Positions 1-12,644 of a stretch of DNA of 64,000 nt are shown piece after piece (within the stretch, counting starts at the first letter, position 1; the number at the start of each line of letters is the position of its first letter). Source of the DNA: Rhyzopertha dominica (lineage: Eukaryota; Arthropoda; Insecta; Coleoptera; Bostrichidae); NCBI GenBank assembly GCA_025024175.1, contig QCXZ01000137.1, positions 25,907,327-25,971,326 on the forward strand, read 5' to 3'. Made by a program: the position numbers and the translations under genes. The notes beneath the pieces are model-generated. The model was not told the origin of the DNA. It saw nothing but the letters and a program-made list of their open reading frames with translations, and made no database searches.

Positions 1-1511
1 GTGTTCAGTACCACAACTCTTAATATTGCATGTATAGGGTAAACTAAGCTGGCTTAGCAATCAATAAAGCATAAGTTGTTAACACTTTAGTGCCAAGCTT
101 TCGGAATTTATTTCTATTCCTTCATCAATATCTAAAGAGTTACCTTGTGCCTTAATAAGCACTAAGTCCTCTTAGGTTACCCTTTACTCTTTACATTCAA
201 GTAGACAGTCGTGCTTCTTCTCCAATATAGCCTTAATATTGCATTAAATACTAAAACTTGTTTGAGTATACCACTTGAGGATTAAAGAGAGGACAAGGAT
301 GAATCTCTTCTTTTGTAACATCTACGTCGTCCGCAACTGTAAATCGGGTTGTAACGAAATGGGCGCATCCTTATTTTTCCGTACGACATTACTTTTGCAG
401 GTGAGTGTACATGGTATGGACATTTTATACCTTGTAAATCACTTCACAGAATGGCCAATAAAATTATAAAAAGTTGGAATCCCTTCATTCACATAATCGG
501 TTTTTAATTTATACAAATACGTGACATATCTACAGCTGGCATTGTATTGCATAATGCGAAAACTCCATGACCATATTGGCTATAAAATATTTGATAGCTC
601 AGCAATTTTTGAATATAATCAGCTTACCGATTAATTCCACACCCGTGCATAATCGTAAATGCATTAGTCAGGCGTCCGGCCAGTATATAACTGTGTTAAA
701 CTAATACAGTTTGCAAAACATTGCAGGAACGCAATGTGCCATGATGCCCATTAAATCTCAGGGTCATTAGTTTTAGTGCATTCCACCACTCACTCATTAC
801 GTTACCTCTTAATTACTGCGGTTTCGAGTCACAATAGAGGAGGCTTAAACCCCTGTTTGCACCCAGTATTTACGTCTATTAGTAATGAACTACCACTGCT
901 GAATCGTAAGCGCTCAGCAATCGCTTTGAATTAATTGATTCGCATCACTTCATTTTTTGACTGCAGAGCATTTTCAAAGCGATAATTGAGGGGTTCGTTA
1001 TAGTGAGAATATTGAATATTGAACGTCCGAATATTTTGAGCGTAGTATTCGATGTCCTCGAAAACTGGTGTGATGTTCTCTTGTTGAGTTATTCTATGAA
1101 AGCAAAAACTGTAACTCCCGTCTTGGAAAAGATTTAGTCAGCAGTGGTTTACGGACAATAGATTTGTTTAAAAAGTTGATGCTCACGAACTGATGGTAAA
1201 CGCATATGGCTTATACGTTTACATGTTAGGTCAAATAGTAGGGCTGCAAAAAATTTATCCAGATTACTGCTCTTTTTTTAAATAATGCTAAAAATAAACA
1301 TCGTTTTATATTGATCTGAATGTAATAAGGATGATAAGAATTTTATATCGCCTATACGTTTTTCGCTACAAGCAGGCGTTGATTTAAAATGTGCTTTCCA
1401 GTTTGTAACTGTTTTCTTTGATACAATTTATAGATTATTTTATAGCTATGATTGTACGTATTTCCAAAATTGAATAGATTTCACGCTTTCTTTCACAATA
1501 ATTATTAACAT
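1..1511. other. AT-rich stretch, no gene seen
   Basis: No reading frame here resembles a known protein; the longest are about 65 codons, as expected by chance at this composition. The only feature I single out is the fused splice-site motif at 400/401, listed separately. No tRNA-like or other RNA gene was recognised. Confidence 0.6.
371..406 (+). promoter_or_regulatory. candidate recursive splice site (CAG|GTGAGT)
   Basis: A pyrimidine-rich run ends in TTTTGCAG at 400 and is followed at once by GTGAGT at 401, so a 3' splice site abuts a 5' splice site. This is the arrangement of ratchet points in long insect introns. It could also be an ordinary exon boundary or chance. Similar junctions lie at 18454/18455, 41320/41321 and 60279/60280 on the same strand. 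Confidence 0.35.
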
Positions 1512-1634
1512 AAAACCAGTTCTATGCCGTGCTGTCTGCACTAGACCTAAACTGCACTGAGCTATAACGATAGCGAAATAGATCTATCTGCAGTTGGTTG
1601 CGGTGCAGACATCACAGCATAGACATGCATTTTA
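1512..1634 (+). mobile_element. truncated copy of three-hairpin element (hairpin B and 3' end)
   Basis: The segment matches the 3' third of the full copies at 10861-11205 and 47251-47605. It has the arm CTATGCCGTGCTGTCTGCAC, the middle part with AGCGAAATAGATCTATCTGCAG, the returning arm, and the shared terminus CATGCATTTTA at 1624-1634. Hairpin A and the small middle hairpin are missing, so it is truncated at the end opposite the fixed terminus. No target duplication is visible. Confidence 0.75.
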
Positions 1635-3149
1635 AGATACCTCATTCGGAATGGAATAAACGCTTTGAAAATTGGTTTAAGCTTATGCAAAAATGAATCG
1701 ATTATCGTGGCGAGTACTAAAAGTAAATAATAAAAAATATTTGTTGTTGCGCCGATTCCCAAAATATAAATAGTAACCGAAAGGTAGAGTTCTAACTTAA
1801 CTTCAAAACATTATATTTCACTACAGACACTCTAAAACACTTAAGTCGCTTTGTTCTCTTTCTTCGCAGGTTTTTAAATCAAGACTTTTCCTAGCGCTTT
1901 TCGTCGCATTTATATACCGATTGATGAATATGTTCGAGTGTTCTAAAACCATCTCCCTCTCTAACAGGGAATTTTCCCAAACATTCAAGCAAAAAACGTC
2001 AGTATGGTTGTGTAAGCTGCAGCCGCTGGTTTTTTCACATCATAACAATATTTTCCCATCAAAACCTGTATATTATACTAGTGCACGCCTATTATCAAAG
2101 TTTTAATCTAGAGTTTGTAAAGAGACCGTTTTGCTTCATTTATACAAAACAGGGTCTTTGCACGGAAAACAATTTAGAAGAAAAATGCCTAAACAACGAA
2201 ACGTATTTCTGCTATTGAATTGAAATAACCATACAAAATGTTTGTCATGTGATCCAAAATACTTTCTTATCGGTTGGTGTCATACATAAGTGAAGTCAAG
2301 CTCCTTAAAAGCAGTTTTCCTCCTTTCGCTCGGCAGAGGACACATAACAGCTGACAGCTTGTTGTAGGCAAAAAATCGCAGGACGAAGCTCAGTGGTAGA
2401 TATTTACATTGTAGGAACAAATTTGCATCTAACAACAACATAGCCTAAAATGCATGTCATCACGTCAATGTAATACTCGCAGATGGCAATGCCATCTAAT
2501 TTTCTGCTAACCACGTGGGCTATTTGGCAGCATTTATGTAACTCAGTTTTTCGCGAATAACCATGATAAACCGTTCGTTCTGTATCTTACAATAATATCC
2601 CTATTGTTTTCAAACTTTGGCCATCGCTTAATTGAAAATGATTACAAGAAGGTACACAAAGTATGTCGAATTAGAAATTTACAAACCCATTCGTGAAGTC
2701 ATTCAGGCGCTTCACGGGAGGAATTGTCAGATGCAAAATTGTTACTGTGTGAAACAAGCTTTTATAAAGCCCACCTCAGAGCTGTAATCCTAGTAATCTA
2801 TATATCTATTTCGTCCACAGCCGAGCGAAAGGAAAGAAAACGGGTCAAATTGTTTTGTACTTACTTATTCGTGACGTCACCTCCGCTTTGGACACCTGGT
2901 AACATATAAAGAATAATGGATTTGTATTATAGACAAATAACTTGGTTATTTTGTTTAGTAAAATAAGTAATGACTTGTTGGTTAGTGTAGGACTAGATTT
3001 ATGATAAAATTTTGACTGTGCATGTCAGGTTTTAAAATTCCCATATGTTCAATTTATAAGTTTGACACCAGCGAAGTTAAACCGATTCTTTGTGATATTT
3101 ATACTATACTGTAGAATTATATATAAGACCTTAGGCACCTCATCTCAAT
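1635..3149. other. AT-rich stretch, no gene seen
   Basis: Apart from the small hairpin-element derivative at 2446-2500, this stretch has no recognisable coding sequence. A weak imperfect inverted repeat sits around 2119-2159 (AAAGAGACC against GGGTCTTT). A slightly GC-richer patch near 2320-2400 was not identified. Confidence 0.5.
2446..2500 (-). mobile_element. minimal internally deleted hairpin-element copy
   Basis: On the minus strand this 55-bp piece runs from TTAGATGGCATTGCCATCTG (the 5' end seen at 49366 and 47264) through CATTGACGTGATGACATG straight to the shared 3' terminus CATGCATTTTA. It is therefore a deletion derivative retaining both ends of the family. The palindrome GATGGCAATGCCATC is intact. 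No clear target duplication was found. Confidence 0.65.
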
Positions 3150-3191
3150 AAGTCCTGAAGAAGGAATAAACCAATTCCGAAAACTCGACTT
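3150..3191 (+). ncRNA. hammerhead-ribozyme-like motif (probable PLE terminal remnant)
   Basis: The order matches a hammerhead core: AAGTC (3150-3154), CTGAAGA (3155-3161), stem GGAAT/ATTCC around a short loop (3163-3178), GAAA (3179-3182), a four-base ACTC, then GACTT (3187-3191). AAGTC and GACTT are perfectly complementary and would form stem I. One extra base between CTGAAGA and stem II departs from the canonical fold, and stem III is minimal. Penelope-like elements are known to carry hammerheads with very short stem III in their terminal repeats. No reverse transcriptase was recognised beside this copy. Confidence 0.45.
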
Positions 3192-4052
3192 TCTACAAAG
3201 AGGCTACTGGTTGCCTTCTTTACTAGACTGTAATACCCTAAACTTAAATTCTAATTCTAACTTAATTCTACGATTTAACGAAGACAGTCGCGGTTCAACT
3301 AACTTTACAATTTTTTAAATGTTTTATTTATTTGTTAAAGGCTCAGCATAGGGATCTATCCGCGTACTATCGCGCTGTTTTCTTCGATTACAAGCTGCTG
3401 TTTTGCATTTTTATCCAGAGCAAGAATATATTCTAAATGGAACAATTCCATTATACATTGATTCCAGCTATCGCTTTTTTTGTTATGAAATATTCATATT
3501 AAGTGTTGTTTGATGAACCGTGCCATCTGTTACTTATTCCTNTGTCGCATCTGAGTCAATTTGTTGATGGTTTATAAAGTATTGACGANTTAAGGATACA
3601 ATTGCTAGCGAATGAATATTTCACTCGCCATTACGGCAGGCAATGTCGCGCTATTATTCACCTAGCGTTAAATGTTTGATAGAATTTTTGACATTAAACC
3701 GCCAGGTAAAAGCGGAATGAATTATGTGCGTCAAGCCATGGTTGTTTGTCAACGTTAATTTCATGGAATAATGTAATAGACGTGACGCACCACGAGGTCC
3801 CTGGGGTAAAAACAACCCCGAGTTCATGCAAGATCGCGTGTCTGACTGAATATTTTGCTCATTTTTATATTTTATCGACATGGAACGGAACTTGCTATTC
3901 GTAAAGCCGATACGCGAAGGAATGTTTCATTAGGAGATGGAGGTGAAGGTAGTTTTCTTGCTGTACTTACCTTACACATTTTATGAAATATTCGTATTAA
4001 GAATAATTTACCTTTGATTATGGATTTTATCCATATATACATATATACTACT
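3192..4052. other. unassigned sequence before LINE fragment
   Basis: AT-rich, with two single N bases (3542 and 3589). Nothing coding was recognised. The segment 3880-4050 directly upstream of the LINE fragment may be further decayed LINE sequence, but I cannot read it in any frame. Confidence 0.4.
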
Positions 4053-4250
4053 GAACTGGATGGAGTGCCCAGTTTTATCCTGAGAGATTGTGCTCCGGTA
4101 TTTTTATCTGTATTGTTTCGAATATTCAGTTTAATATTCAAATGCTCAATATTTTCTAGCGTTTGGAAACGCACTTACATATGCCCTATCTTTAAGAAGT
4201 GTNCTACAAGGGATACAGAAGACTACCGATCCATTTTCATTCTATTTATC
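4053..4250 (+). pseudogene. Jockey-type LINE reverse transcriptase fragment
   Basis: One frame reads DGVPSFILRDCAPVF, then SVLFRIFSLIF, SSVWKRTYICPIFKK and TRDTEDYRSI. This is the N-terminal part of a non-LTR reverse transcriptase of the Jockey/CR1 type, whose usual pattern is DGIPS(F/L)xLxDC, a P-x-x-W-K box and YRPISIL. An N at 4203 and drift after YRSI show that it is dead. The finger and palm motifs that should follow (FxDxxKAFD, YADD) are absent, so only about 65 codons remain. It would have been part of ORF2 of a retrotransposon. It has no partner nearby apart from the doubtful minus-strand fragment at 4694-4945. Confidence 0.8.
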
Positions 4251-4693
4251 TACTCATATTCTATTCTAAAGTATAACGTGACATTAATTCTGTTCATGAT
4301 TGTCATCTTCTACAGGAAAATGTGGCTCGAGTTCGAGAAATGGTNTACTATATTGCCTGTCTATCAGCATATCGAAATGTGTTGTAGTTTCATTTCCAAG
4401 TCCCTTTAATGTTGAACTTTCTAGGTGCTATACAGTATTAAGGACGTTTAAAGAATAGGTCACCAATACTGTTGTGAATTTTTTTTTCATTTGTAGATGA
4501 ACATTCATATTATGTAGGTAATCGAACTTAGAATTAGAATTTTTACATGCAGTTCTAACCGTTTTGGAGAACTGACTAAAAATTGGAATAGGATGATGTT
4601 TTACACTTATAAATTTTCAAAGAACATTAACACACATGCACTGAGTTTACTGAATTAAAATGGCATGTTTTGCTTTGGATTTTCATAATCGAT
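4251..4693. other. AT-rich, no gene seen
   Basis: There is an N at 4345. The sequence continues from the LINE fragment without a readable domain. Confidence 0.4.
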
Positions 4694-4945
4694 TTATATG
4701 AAGTGAATAAAAGATTGCAAGATAAATGGGCAATAATCAAGATTAGACATAACTAAGAGCAAGAATGTCGTTTGCAATGATGAAATATTGGAAAACGGCA
4801 TCACTGCTTGAAAGTGAATCCTGTCAAAATGTGAAATTGTAGTGATCGTGGCAGGTAATTGAGCCAGGAAAACACACCTAAAGTTTATGAGAAGATACCG
4901 AATTATAAGATACTTAGGTACACCATTTAAGTTGTGAGCTAACAT
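4694..4945 (-). pseudogene. possible LINE reverse transcriptase C-terminal remnant
   Basis: An 83-codon minus-strand frame contains LVMSNLDYCPFIL, which resembles the thumb-region box L(V/I)RSxLEYxxxIW of Jockey/CR1-type LINE ORF2 proteins. An upstream LNGVPKYLIIRYLL could match the NGxxLxxVxxIKYLGxxLD stretch. The similarity is weak and the match could be fortuitous. If real, it lies opposite in strand to the fragment at 4053-4250, so the two are separate insertions or an inversion. Confidence 0.3.
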
Positions 4946-6842
4946 AACAGGATTTATTTATTATACTTCGATTTACACTCGGCGGCTTTAGTATAAGGAT
5001 TAATTTACTGGCCGATCGATGTTTTCTTGGGAAATTAAAGAATCAGTAGAATCGGAGAGGTAATGTTCGGTCTTCACGCCGAATATGGAATGCCAATAAA
5101 TAGCTTGAGTTGCGTCACACATACACAACTCTAAGTACTATTTCGAGAAGTTCTGCTAAACACTTAAATATTTTTTACATGTAGCTAAAATTTTAAGTTG
5201 TAATTCTTGACTATAATCTAAATAGTGTGGCTGTTTGAGTCTCGTTTACTGGCACATATCGGTGAACTACCAAAGTGACCAGTAGCCCTGATTTTTTGAA
5301 TGCAAGATTTACAGAAATATTCTACCCTTACTTGAATAAAGTTGTTGAAATTTCTGAACACTTTTAATGACGTTCGTATATTACCTTCTAGATTTGATTC
5401 GATCAATGAGCATCAGAAAATCATGAATTCTATTATTGCTTCCTTGTAACGTCTAAACAGTTAACCAGCACTTTTTTGTGACATTGTAACGTCTTGGTGT
5501 GAATGTATAAAAGTATATGTGTCCATTATTAACTGTCGTTATTCACTCCAGAAACCTTTTCAGCTCGAGGAAGCAAACTTGGTAGACCGCGTTATAATTT
5601 AAGCGAGGCTTAAGGTTAACGAAGTGTTACCGTAGCAACAACTCATTACAAATACCGGCGGCGAAAGTAAAACCGCTAAGTTCAAACATTTTTAGGAGTT
5701 TGCTTCAAACAAATTACCAACAATTCTTAGGAAGTTTCTTATACCTTTGTTAAAGCGGATGTTCTTACGGTGACTATTTTGCAGAGAACACAATAGGCAA
5801 TTTATGTCAATTCGAAATACCTTGTTAAGGAAAACACGAAACTAACAAGTAGGTATTGCTTTGGTCTGTAGAAGTTGATGTTAATGCGAGACTTTAGACA
5901 CTCCACTCGGGAATGGAAACTCGTACAGCATAACGAAGAACGCCCTATTTAATGGAAAAAGATTAACTGCAACAAGTAATCCTATTTTTGAATTGAAGAT
6001 TTAAATGATATAGGTGTTCTTCTATTTAATGCTTTTAATAGATTCTTCGATGAGCAAAGATATACGGATGTTATACTGACCCATTGTGGGTACATTTCGT
6101 AAATATTCTGATACGCTTTAGTAGCGAGTTAGAAGGTAGATATGGTTTTCTTATTGGGATAATGCCATTAAAACCCATTTTTAGCATCACTCTTTTATGC
6201 TCAACAGTATCCCAAGAGAGCATCCTAGAAAAGAAAGCTTTAAAAACTTACTACACTGTAAATTAGTGGATATAGCTATAAAATTAAAAGTAGTTCCCAA
6301 TGTCTTTAAACATTTTTGTAGATTTTGTAATTAAAATAATAACTCTCATTTTGCTAAGCTTTTGGAGGTCCGCATATTATTTAAAATATAAATTTACGTA
6401 ATTTATTGATGTCTTTTTTTGGAGAAAATTGTAAACATTTAGCAACTTTAAGGAAATTTAGGATCTATATTTTTGTTAACAATATTAACTTTGTAAACTG
6501 CTCCTAAAGTAGCCGGCATAATATGATGTCTTTTTTTATTTCACGTTTGCTATAACGATTTTGCCACTCTATTTTATCAAAAGCTACGTTGTAAAATGCA
6601 GCTTTGTAACAGTGTTTTTGCTAACTTTTTATACAATACAGTTACAAGCCTGAATCTGCACTAGTCAAACATTACGTGAAATGTCATCACTCGTAGGTAG
6701 ATTTTTCCATAAATTATAGGATAATATGAAACACTCCCAGCATCAATTATTTAACATAAAACTTATTGGACATAAATTAAATTAAAATATAACAACAAAT
6801 ACAGGAATCTCAGTAGAAAACATAATATAAAAAAAACAATAG
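4946..6842. other. AT-rich stretch, no gene seen
   Basis: No coding, RNA-gene or transposon signature was recognised. Reading frames are 60 codons or shorter and look random. Poly-A/T runs are frequent after 6260. Confidence 0.5.
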
Positions 6843-6914
6843 CTCATTGTGATACTCGTGTATTGCAACACACACAATGCGTGGCTCGTGACAAACTAAT
6901 CGTATCACAATGAG
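6843..6914. repeat. short perfect inverted repeat (MITE-like)
   Basis: Arms CTCATTGTGATAC (6843-6855) and GTATCACAATGAG (6902-6914) are exact reverse complements, 13 bp each, around a 46-bp spacer. It could be a very small MITE or a solo hairpin. No flanking duplication is clear. Confidence 0.6.
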
Positions 6915-9900
6915 TATGTTTGCAACACTTGTTTTTAATATACTATTATAGCTTACAGAAATTTTCAAACGTGACATTTGCGAACTTTAGGTAATTTTTA
7001 ATTGCTGCAAAAATAATTTTTTATTGTTGATTGCATGTTGTTGCTGGAATTAAAGAAATTGGCAAATTTCAACATACGGTATATAGAACGCTTTGGGCAT
7101 TTGCTACAAATATTTACAATGTTTGCAATTGTTGGTGGAAATTAAAGCCTAATAAACAAATTAACATACCTGTTGCATACAATCTACCAGTTTGCAAATG
7201 TTTACAATGCAATGATTTCTGCAAATTTTAACAATTTTTGATGTTTTTGATTTAATATTTTGTTGAAAACCATTGATTAAATATAACATAATGATTAAAC
7301 ATAAACAACATAATCGGCAATAAAATTTGAAAATTCCTTTATTCAAGCAATTTCTGGATTTTAAAGGGCTTAGCAAAATGAGTTTTAACTATATTGAAAA
7401 CAAAATTAAGCAAAAAATGATGGAAGACATTTGAATTATTTTTAATTTATCGACTTATTCCTACTTCACTGGTCTTCTGGTAATGACCACTACGATAGAA
7501 GAATTAGGAGCAAGACAACAACAACATAAGGGTTCTGTACAAGAAAGTCATGACGTTGCACAGCAAACATAAGTTCAAGATCAGTGCGCAGGATTTTGCA
7601 GAGACATAAGTATCACCAATACAAGATTTGACAAACTGTGACTAATTTTTGTGGGATTTCTAAGACACAAAGTTTAGTCCACGCCCTCTTATATAGCTGC
7701 TAATATGCGAAACAGAATAGTTAGATTAATGTTCTGTGTGTGAGCAACATCGGTTTTCGTTTATGGTTTGCTATTGTTCGGTTAATTTTTTTAGTACTTT
7801 AACGTTGTATATTAATAGTCCCTAATCTGATAATATGTAAGAGAAAGGTAGTTAAATATTATATTATTTTTTTTTGTAAAAACAGCCGGATACTGCAAAG
7901 TAGACCACAGCAACCTTAATAAAATTAAACGGGAATTAAATTGTTGTTAATGTAAAAATGTATGTCGTTCTGTTTAAATAAATCAAATAATACATGATTG
8001 AATACTACAAAATTTTCAGGTTCTTTATTCGACAGATATTTCAGTAAATTTAAAATATTTACGAATAGTAAACCTGTCCTACCCTACGCAGAAAGCTGCA
8101 TCTCTCTATCTATCTATTATTTAAAAATTTTCTAGCTCACTGTATTTAAAATCGCCAAAAGACATTCCGAAACGGTGCAAAATAGTGCACATGTATGGTG
8201 AACAAAGTGCCCTAATTCAAAAATTTACAAGGTGTTCCGTTAAAAAAAATAAAGTGTAATCTAAAATACTTTTGACGTAAACAAACTGATTAGGTGTAAC
8301 CTTTATTTGATATATTTTTTTAAATTTTCTATATTAGCGGAACTATAATCCGTCCCGTCTTAACTACTGTAGCCTATAATGTTCAAATATGTACAAAGAG
8401 TAGAAATCCTTTTTAGTTATTAGTAATTCACGTGTGTCGATAGTTTTTATATTTCTGCAGACCGATACACCTCTAAGTAACGACTTTCCAAGCACAGGTG
8501 CTGACGTGGCCGTGAAAAATGACTTAATCCATTATGTGAGCCAACTTTTACAGAAAGTAATTACAGAGTTACTACCTTCCGAAGCTAGACTTTTATTGAT
8601 AGTTTGAAATTAATGCCTGTCCAATCCAGTAAATGTTATCGATATGGGCAATGTTACGTTGCTCTAACGACTGCAGACAGAATTCAACCTCTCGACTTGT
8701 AATTTGAGAGTAATTTGACGTTCGTCGAATGAGTTTTGTTCTGTTTGTGTAGTTATCCATTCTGTTAGCCGACTTTATAAAAGTGTACCTTCCACGCAAT
8801 CCTCGCATCAATATATATCATGGCGAAATGAGCAAATTTGCTTCTTTATGGGCCCCTTAGTTTAGAAACTTCGATTATTTGATGGCTTCGCGAGGGAGTC
8901 GGTTTGTCCCCAGTACTAGAAGAGACGTCGCCGCCGGTCGCGATTGTAATCGCCAAATCATACCATAAATCAACGCCAGTGACATCTACCTAAATTTTGT
9001 TGTTCGCTTTTTGTTTAAAATGCGTTTTCGTTAGGTTTTGTTGGTTGACGAATGATAGATAGCTCTCGTGGGGTACCATTCACGTGGTGCAGAATGTATT
9101 CACGAAATTGTGCTTGTGTTTTGGGAAATGTGGCTTTGTCTTCTTGTGTCACGCGTCTTTTCGTTTGGAGAATACATTCTTTAGTATTAACAACACCGCT
9201 GTCGTTTTATAGTTTGGTACCTATAAAAGAAGCCACGGCATGCATGCCACCACCATATTGATTGTTCTGTCAATCATTGTGAAATGCATTCTACTAAAAT
9301 GTATGCAACGATCTCCTAGTTTCATTATTTGTAAATGTTTATGCATTGGGCGAAGGAGATACATTTATCTTTATTGTTTAGATTTATTGACAGATTTCGA
9401 ATTTCCAAATATCAATTTTAAGTCATTAAATTCAGTTCGTCATTATTTTAGTAGAATACCCTCTTTCCTATTTTATTTATCCTTTCTTCATATAATTACA
9501 TGCATATAATATAATTACTGCATTGATTATTCATTTTTATAATTCTGCTCTGTCCAATGTCTGTACAGGGTGTCCCATTTTCGTTGTAAGCAATGGAATA
9601 TAAATTTAAATGAATATAAATTTTAGTAAGTGACGCACCGGCACCAGCAAACGTCGGAGTTCAGTTGCCAACCCAGAGGGCGGCACCTACTCTTCCACTC
9701 AACCGGTTTTTTTTAAGAACATGATTATATATTAATTTATTAAGAAAGAAATAACACAAAGAGAAAAAATATAAATAACGTTATAAAGCAAATATTTCAG
9801 TGTGCAGAATCTGTATTATGACAGTAAAACAATGTGAACTTGTGAAATGGACAATGTGGAATTGATCTTGAGTTTCAGCTAAACAGAAAGTAAGTATTTT

Positions 9901-10349
9901 TTATATATAAGGAACGAAATTATATAGTACATGTAAGTTATAAGAAAAACGTCATTTGTAAAAACTATGTCTGTGCGCCGGTACCGTATGTGCGTCCCTC
10001 CTGCAAATATTAATATTATGCACATCCATTTGAAATGTGATTTTATTATATAAATACCCTGGAGTTTTTATACAAATGAGCTTATGATAAAAACAGACTG
10101 AATGCATTCTTCTTCTAGCCTTCATACTCAACCATGGCACTACCTTGAGTTTGCCGCTAATATGCTGCCCCTATCAAATCCGTATGTCATCCTTAAGCAG
10201 GAGTTTTGTACGACTTGAATTCTCCTGGACGTTTCGTAATCCAAACGCTGACCATACACCACGTCAACGAATTTGAACAGAGATAACACAAGAACATCAC
10301 ACAAATAAATTTTTGTTTTAAATTCAAAATAGATCGTATATTATAAATC
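6915..10349. other. AT-rich stretch with two GC-richer islands, no gene seen
   Basis: 7000-8400 is strongly AT-rich. 8870-8960 is a GC-rich patch rich in CG dinucleotides with no readable protein. 9569-9580 holds CAGGGTGTCCCA, a motif often seen at transposon ends in insects, but no partner end was found. 9630-9710 is another GC-richer patch. Open frames of 60-90 codons here show no similarity I recognise. Confidence 0.4.
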
Positions 10350-10397
10350 ATTTTATATTTATTTATATGTTTATATATTTATATTTATTTATATGTA
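10350..10397. repeat. degenerate ATTTAT-rich simple repeat
   Basis: Repeated TTTATAT / TATTTATATG words form a low-complexity tract of about 50 bp. Confidence 0.6.
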
Positions 10398-10860
10398 GTC
10401 TAAAACGAAGCTTATTATCAATCAAGAGTCGCGATGCGACTCCACCATTTTTAGGTTAGGTGTCTTACATATAAATATTTCAATGAGAAATTACCTCAAT
10501 TTGAAGGTTTAAATGGTAGCTCAAAACTGAATTGCACTGAAGAAGCTTAATGCTCATGTCCAATAATGAAAATAGCGCAATACGAAAACTCAGTGCAAGA
10601 GCAAAACCGTCAACATGTAAAGATGACGAAATCGCCCCCATCTACTTTCCTTTAAGGTGGTTGTATGAACGAAAACGATAATAATCATATATGGTATAGT
10701 CACAAGTACCACACGCATGATAAAGGGAAATATTCAATATGGAACAAAAACGTATTGTAAANGTGCTGACTATATNTTACGGCTATAGTAACTAAATTAA
10801 TTNCAGTTGCGTATATACAACCATAATGAGTGTTTAGCATATTCAAACACTCTAAATATA
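10398..10860. other. AT-rich, no gene seen
   Basis: N bases occur at 10763, 10776 and 10803. The last 12 bases (10849-10860) are the left target duplication of the hairpin element that follows. Confidence 0.4.
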
Positions 10861-11205
10861 AGTAAGAATNTAGGATGGCAATGCCATCTGTCAGCATTAC
10901 ATTGACATGATGACAAAGCCACCTAACTGCCTTAACGGGTACTACTTCCTTAGGTCCTTAGGAAGTAGTACTCGTTAAGGCAGTTTGGTGGCTTTGTCAT
11001 CATGTCAGTATAATGCTGACAGATGGCATTGCCATCCTATATTCTTACTTACATCATACCATTGCTTTGGTATATAAGCAAAACTAGTTCTATGCCGTGC
11101 TGTCTACACTAGACCTAAATTGCACCGATGAGCTGTAATGACAGCGAAATAGATCTATCTGCAGTTCGTTGAGGTGTAGACAGCACAGCATAGACATGCA
11201 TTTTA
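10861..11205 (+). mobile_element. full-length three-hairpin element, copy 1
   Basis: The element consists of three consecutive self-complementary blocks. Hairpin A (10861-11052) is a nearly perfect inverted repeat with arms of about 90 bp containing GATGGCAATGCCATC. Hairpin C (11056-11073) is ATACCATTGCTTTGGTAT. Hairpin B (11090-11193) has arms CTATGCCGTGCTGTCTACAC and GTGTAGACAGCACAGCATAG. The element ends in CATGCATTTTA. It is flanked by the direct repeat ACTCTAAATATAA (10849-10861 and 11205-11217), of which about 11-12 bp would be the true target duplication. No coding capacity and no tRNA-like promoter boxes were seen. Related copies: 1512-1634, 2446-2500, 41755-41828, 47251-47605 and 49112-49366. 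Confidence 0.85.
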
Positions 11206-11217
11206 CTCTAAATATAA

Positions 11218-12644
11218 TACCCCGGTTCGCCTACATAGCATGTATGGTTATAAAAACCTTAGAACTTTGTAACTGGGAATATATATTTTTAACGGTAGCG
11301 TATGGTAATATCAACACAGTACTATTTTTCTCAGTATAACAACCTCAGAATCGGACTGTATTGGTGCTACTGCCTTGTTTTATTTTGAAATTTGAGCATT
11401 GCTTTTCTACATTGGTAGGTATTCATGAGACTGAAGTTTTGTGTTTGTATTAGTATATCTTCTTTATTTTGTTCTTTTGTACGTGACATTAGGGTGAGCA
11501 GGGATTTTTTGACTACACGGTAGCGACACTGCTCTTAAACATTCTGGCAACACTGATTGCAAGCTATATATCAAAGTAACGCAATACTTAATTGTAAAAT
11601 GGATACATACGCGGCACTTTGCGGAATTTTCTCTGGACCACCTAATTAATATATTACGCGCGCCTGCTTCCTACAAAACGGGATAATGGCGCTGTCGGGC
11701 CTGTTAAAAGCCAATGTTGAACCGTTGTTTTCCGTTTAAACCTGGTGTTTATCAGCACTGGCCAACGACCGCACCTGTTATCCCGTTTAACACACTCTTG
11801 TTACGTTTCGCTGCCTCTTCGTTCGCTCTACCACGGCTAATGCCGACCGCCCCTTCTGCTGGATAATTCGCACCTCCAGCTAAAAACGTCAGTTCGATAA
11901 TCCGCCCTTTATCAGCGCTGCTTCAGGGATGACCGCGTCACTCGTTGGGAAAGTCCAGTAATCAAGCTAATATTTCAGTCAATAATTGAATCTGATCAGC
12001 CCCGATGGTATTCGTTATCGACATGGGGACTGGGTGGAAGTATAAAACCGTTTATACTCCTGAGGGNAGTGGTAGTTTATGTAATGCCATATCTTTCTGT
12101 TGACGGATGATTGCTAAATTTTCTAGGCGGAGTCGCATTAGAATCAGGAATTCTTGTAAGTGTTTATTATAAAAGAACATTAGATGTCATACTTTTCCAA
12201 TTGGACTAAAGTTATATGGAGGGTCCTTTTGTGCCAATCGCTTCAAAATGGGTTTACGACGGACCCGTGCCGTGACCATAAATTTACACTTCTTTTCTTC
12301 TCCTGCAAACCGTTCCAGTGCCGTATTGACAATAATTATCATCCTATTTAGAATTCAAAAATGTGCCACCATTTAGAGCCGCTTTAGATATGAATTTGCA
12401 TAACATTCGCGTAGACATGTTTGCTTTCTTACCTGTACAAATTTATTTAAAAAAATCGCTTAAACCTCAATAAAATGAATGGGCTTATCCAAGTTCGACC
12501 GTTCCTGCAAAAATAATCCCTTGTTTCCAAAATTGAGGATAGCTAAGTTTCGAAATAATGTCCAGGTAAACTTAATATCCTTTTACGTGAGAGTTGTGCT
12601 TGTGACATTTTTGTGCTAATTCGAAGTGAATTTCTTTCTTTAAC
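11218..12644. other. mixed stretch with GC-richer island, no gene recognised
   Basis: 11630-11960 is distinctly GC-richer than its surroundings (CG-containing words such as ACGCGCGCC) but reads as no known protein on either strand. It may be an old element, a regulatory island or a non-coding exon. There is an N at 12067. The rest is AT-rich. Confidence 0.35.

Noticed and set aside
9569..9580. CAGGGTGTCCCA as a transposon terminus
   Set aside because: No matching inverted end or flanking duplication could be found nearby, so no element is called.
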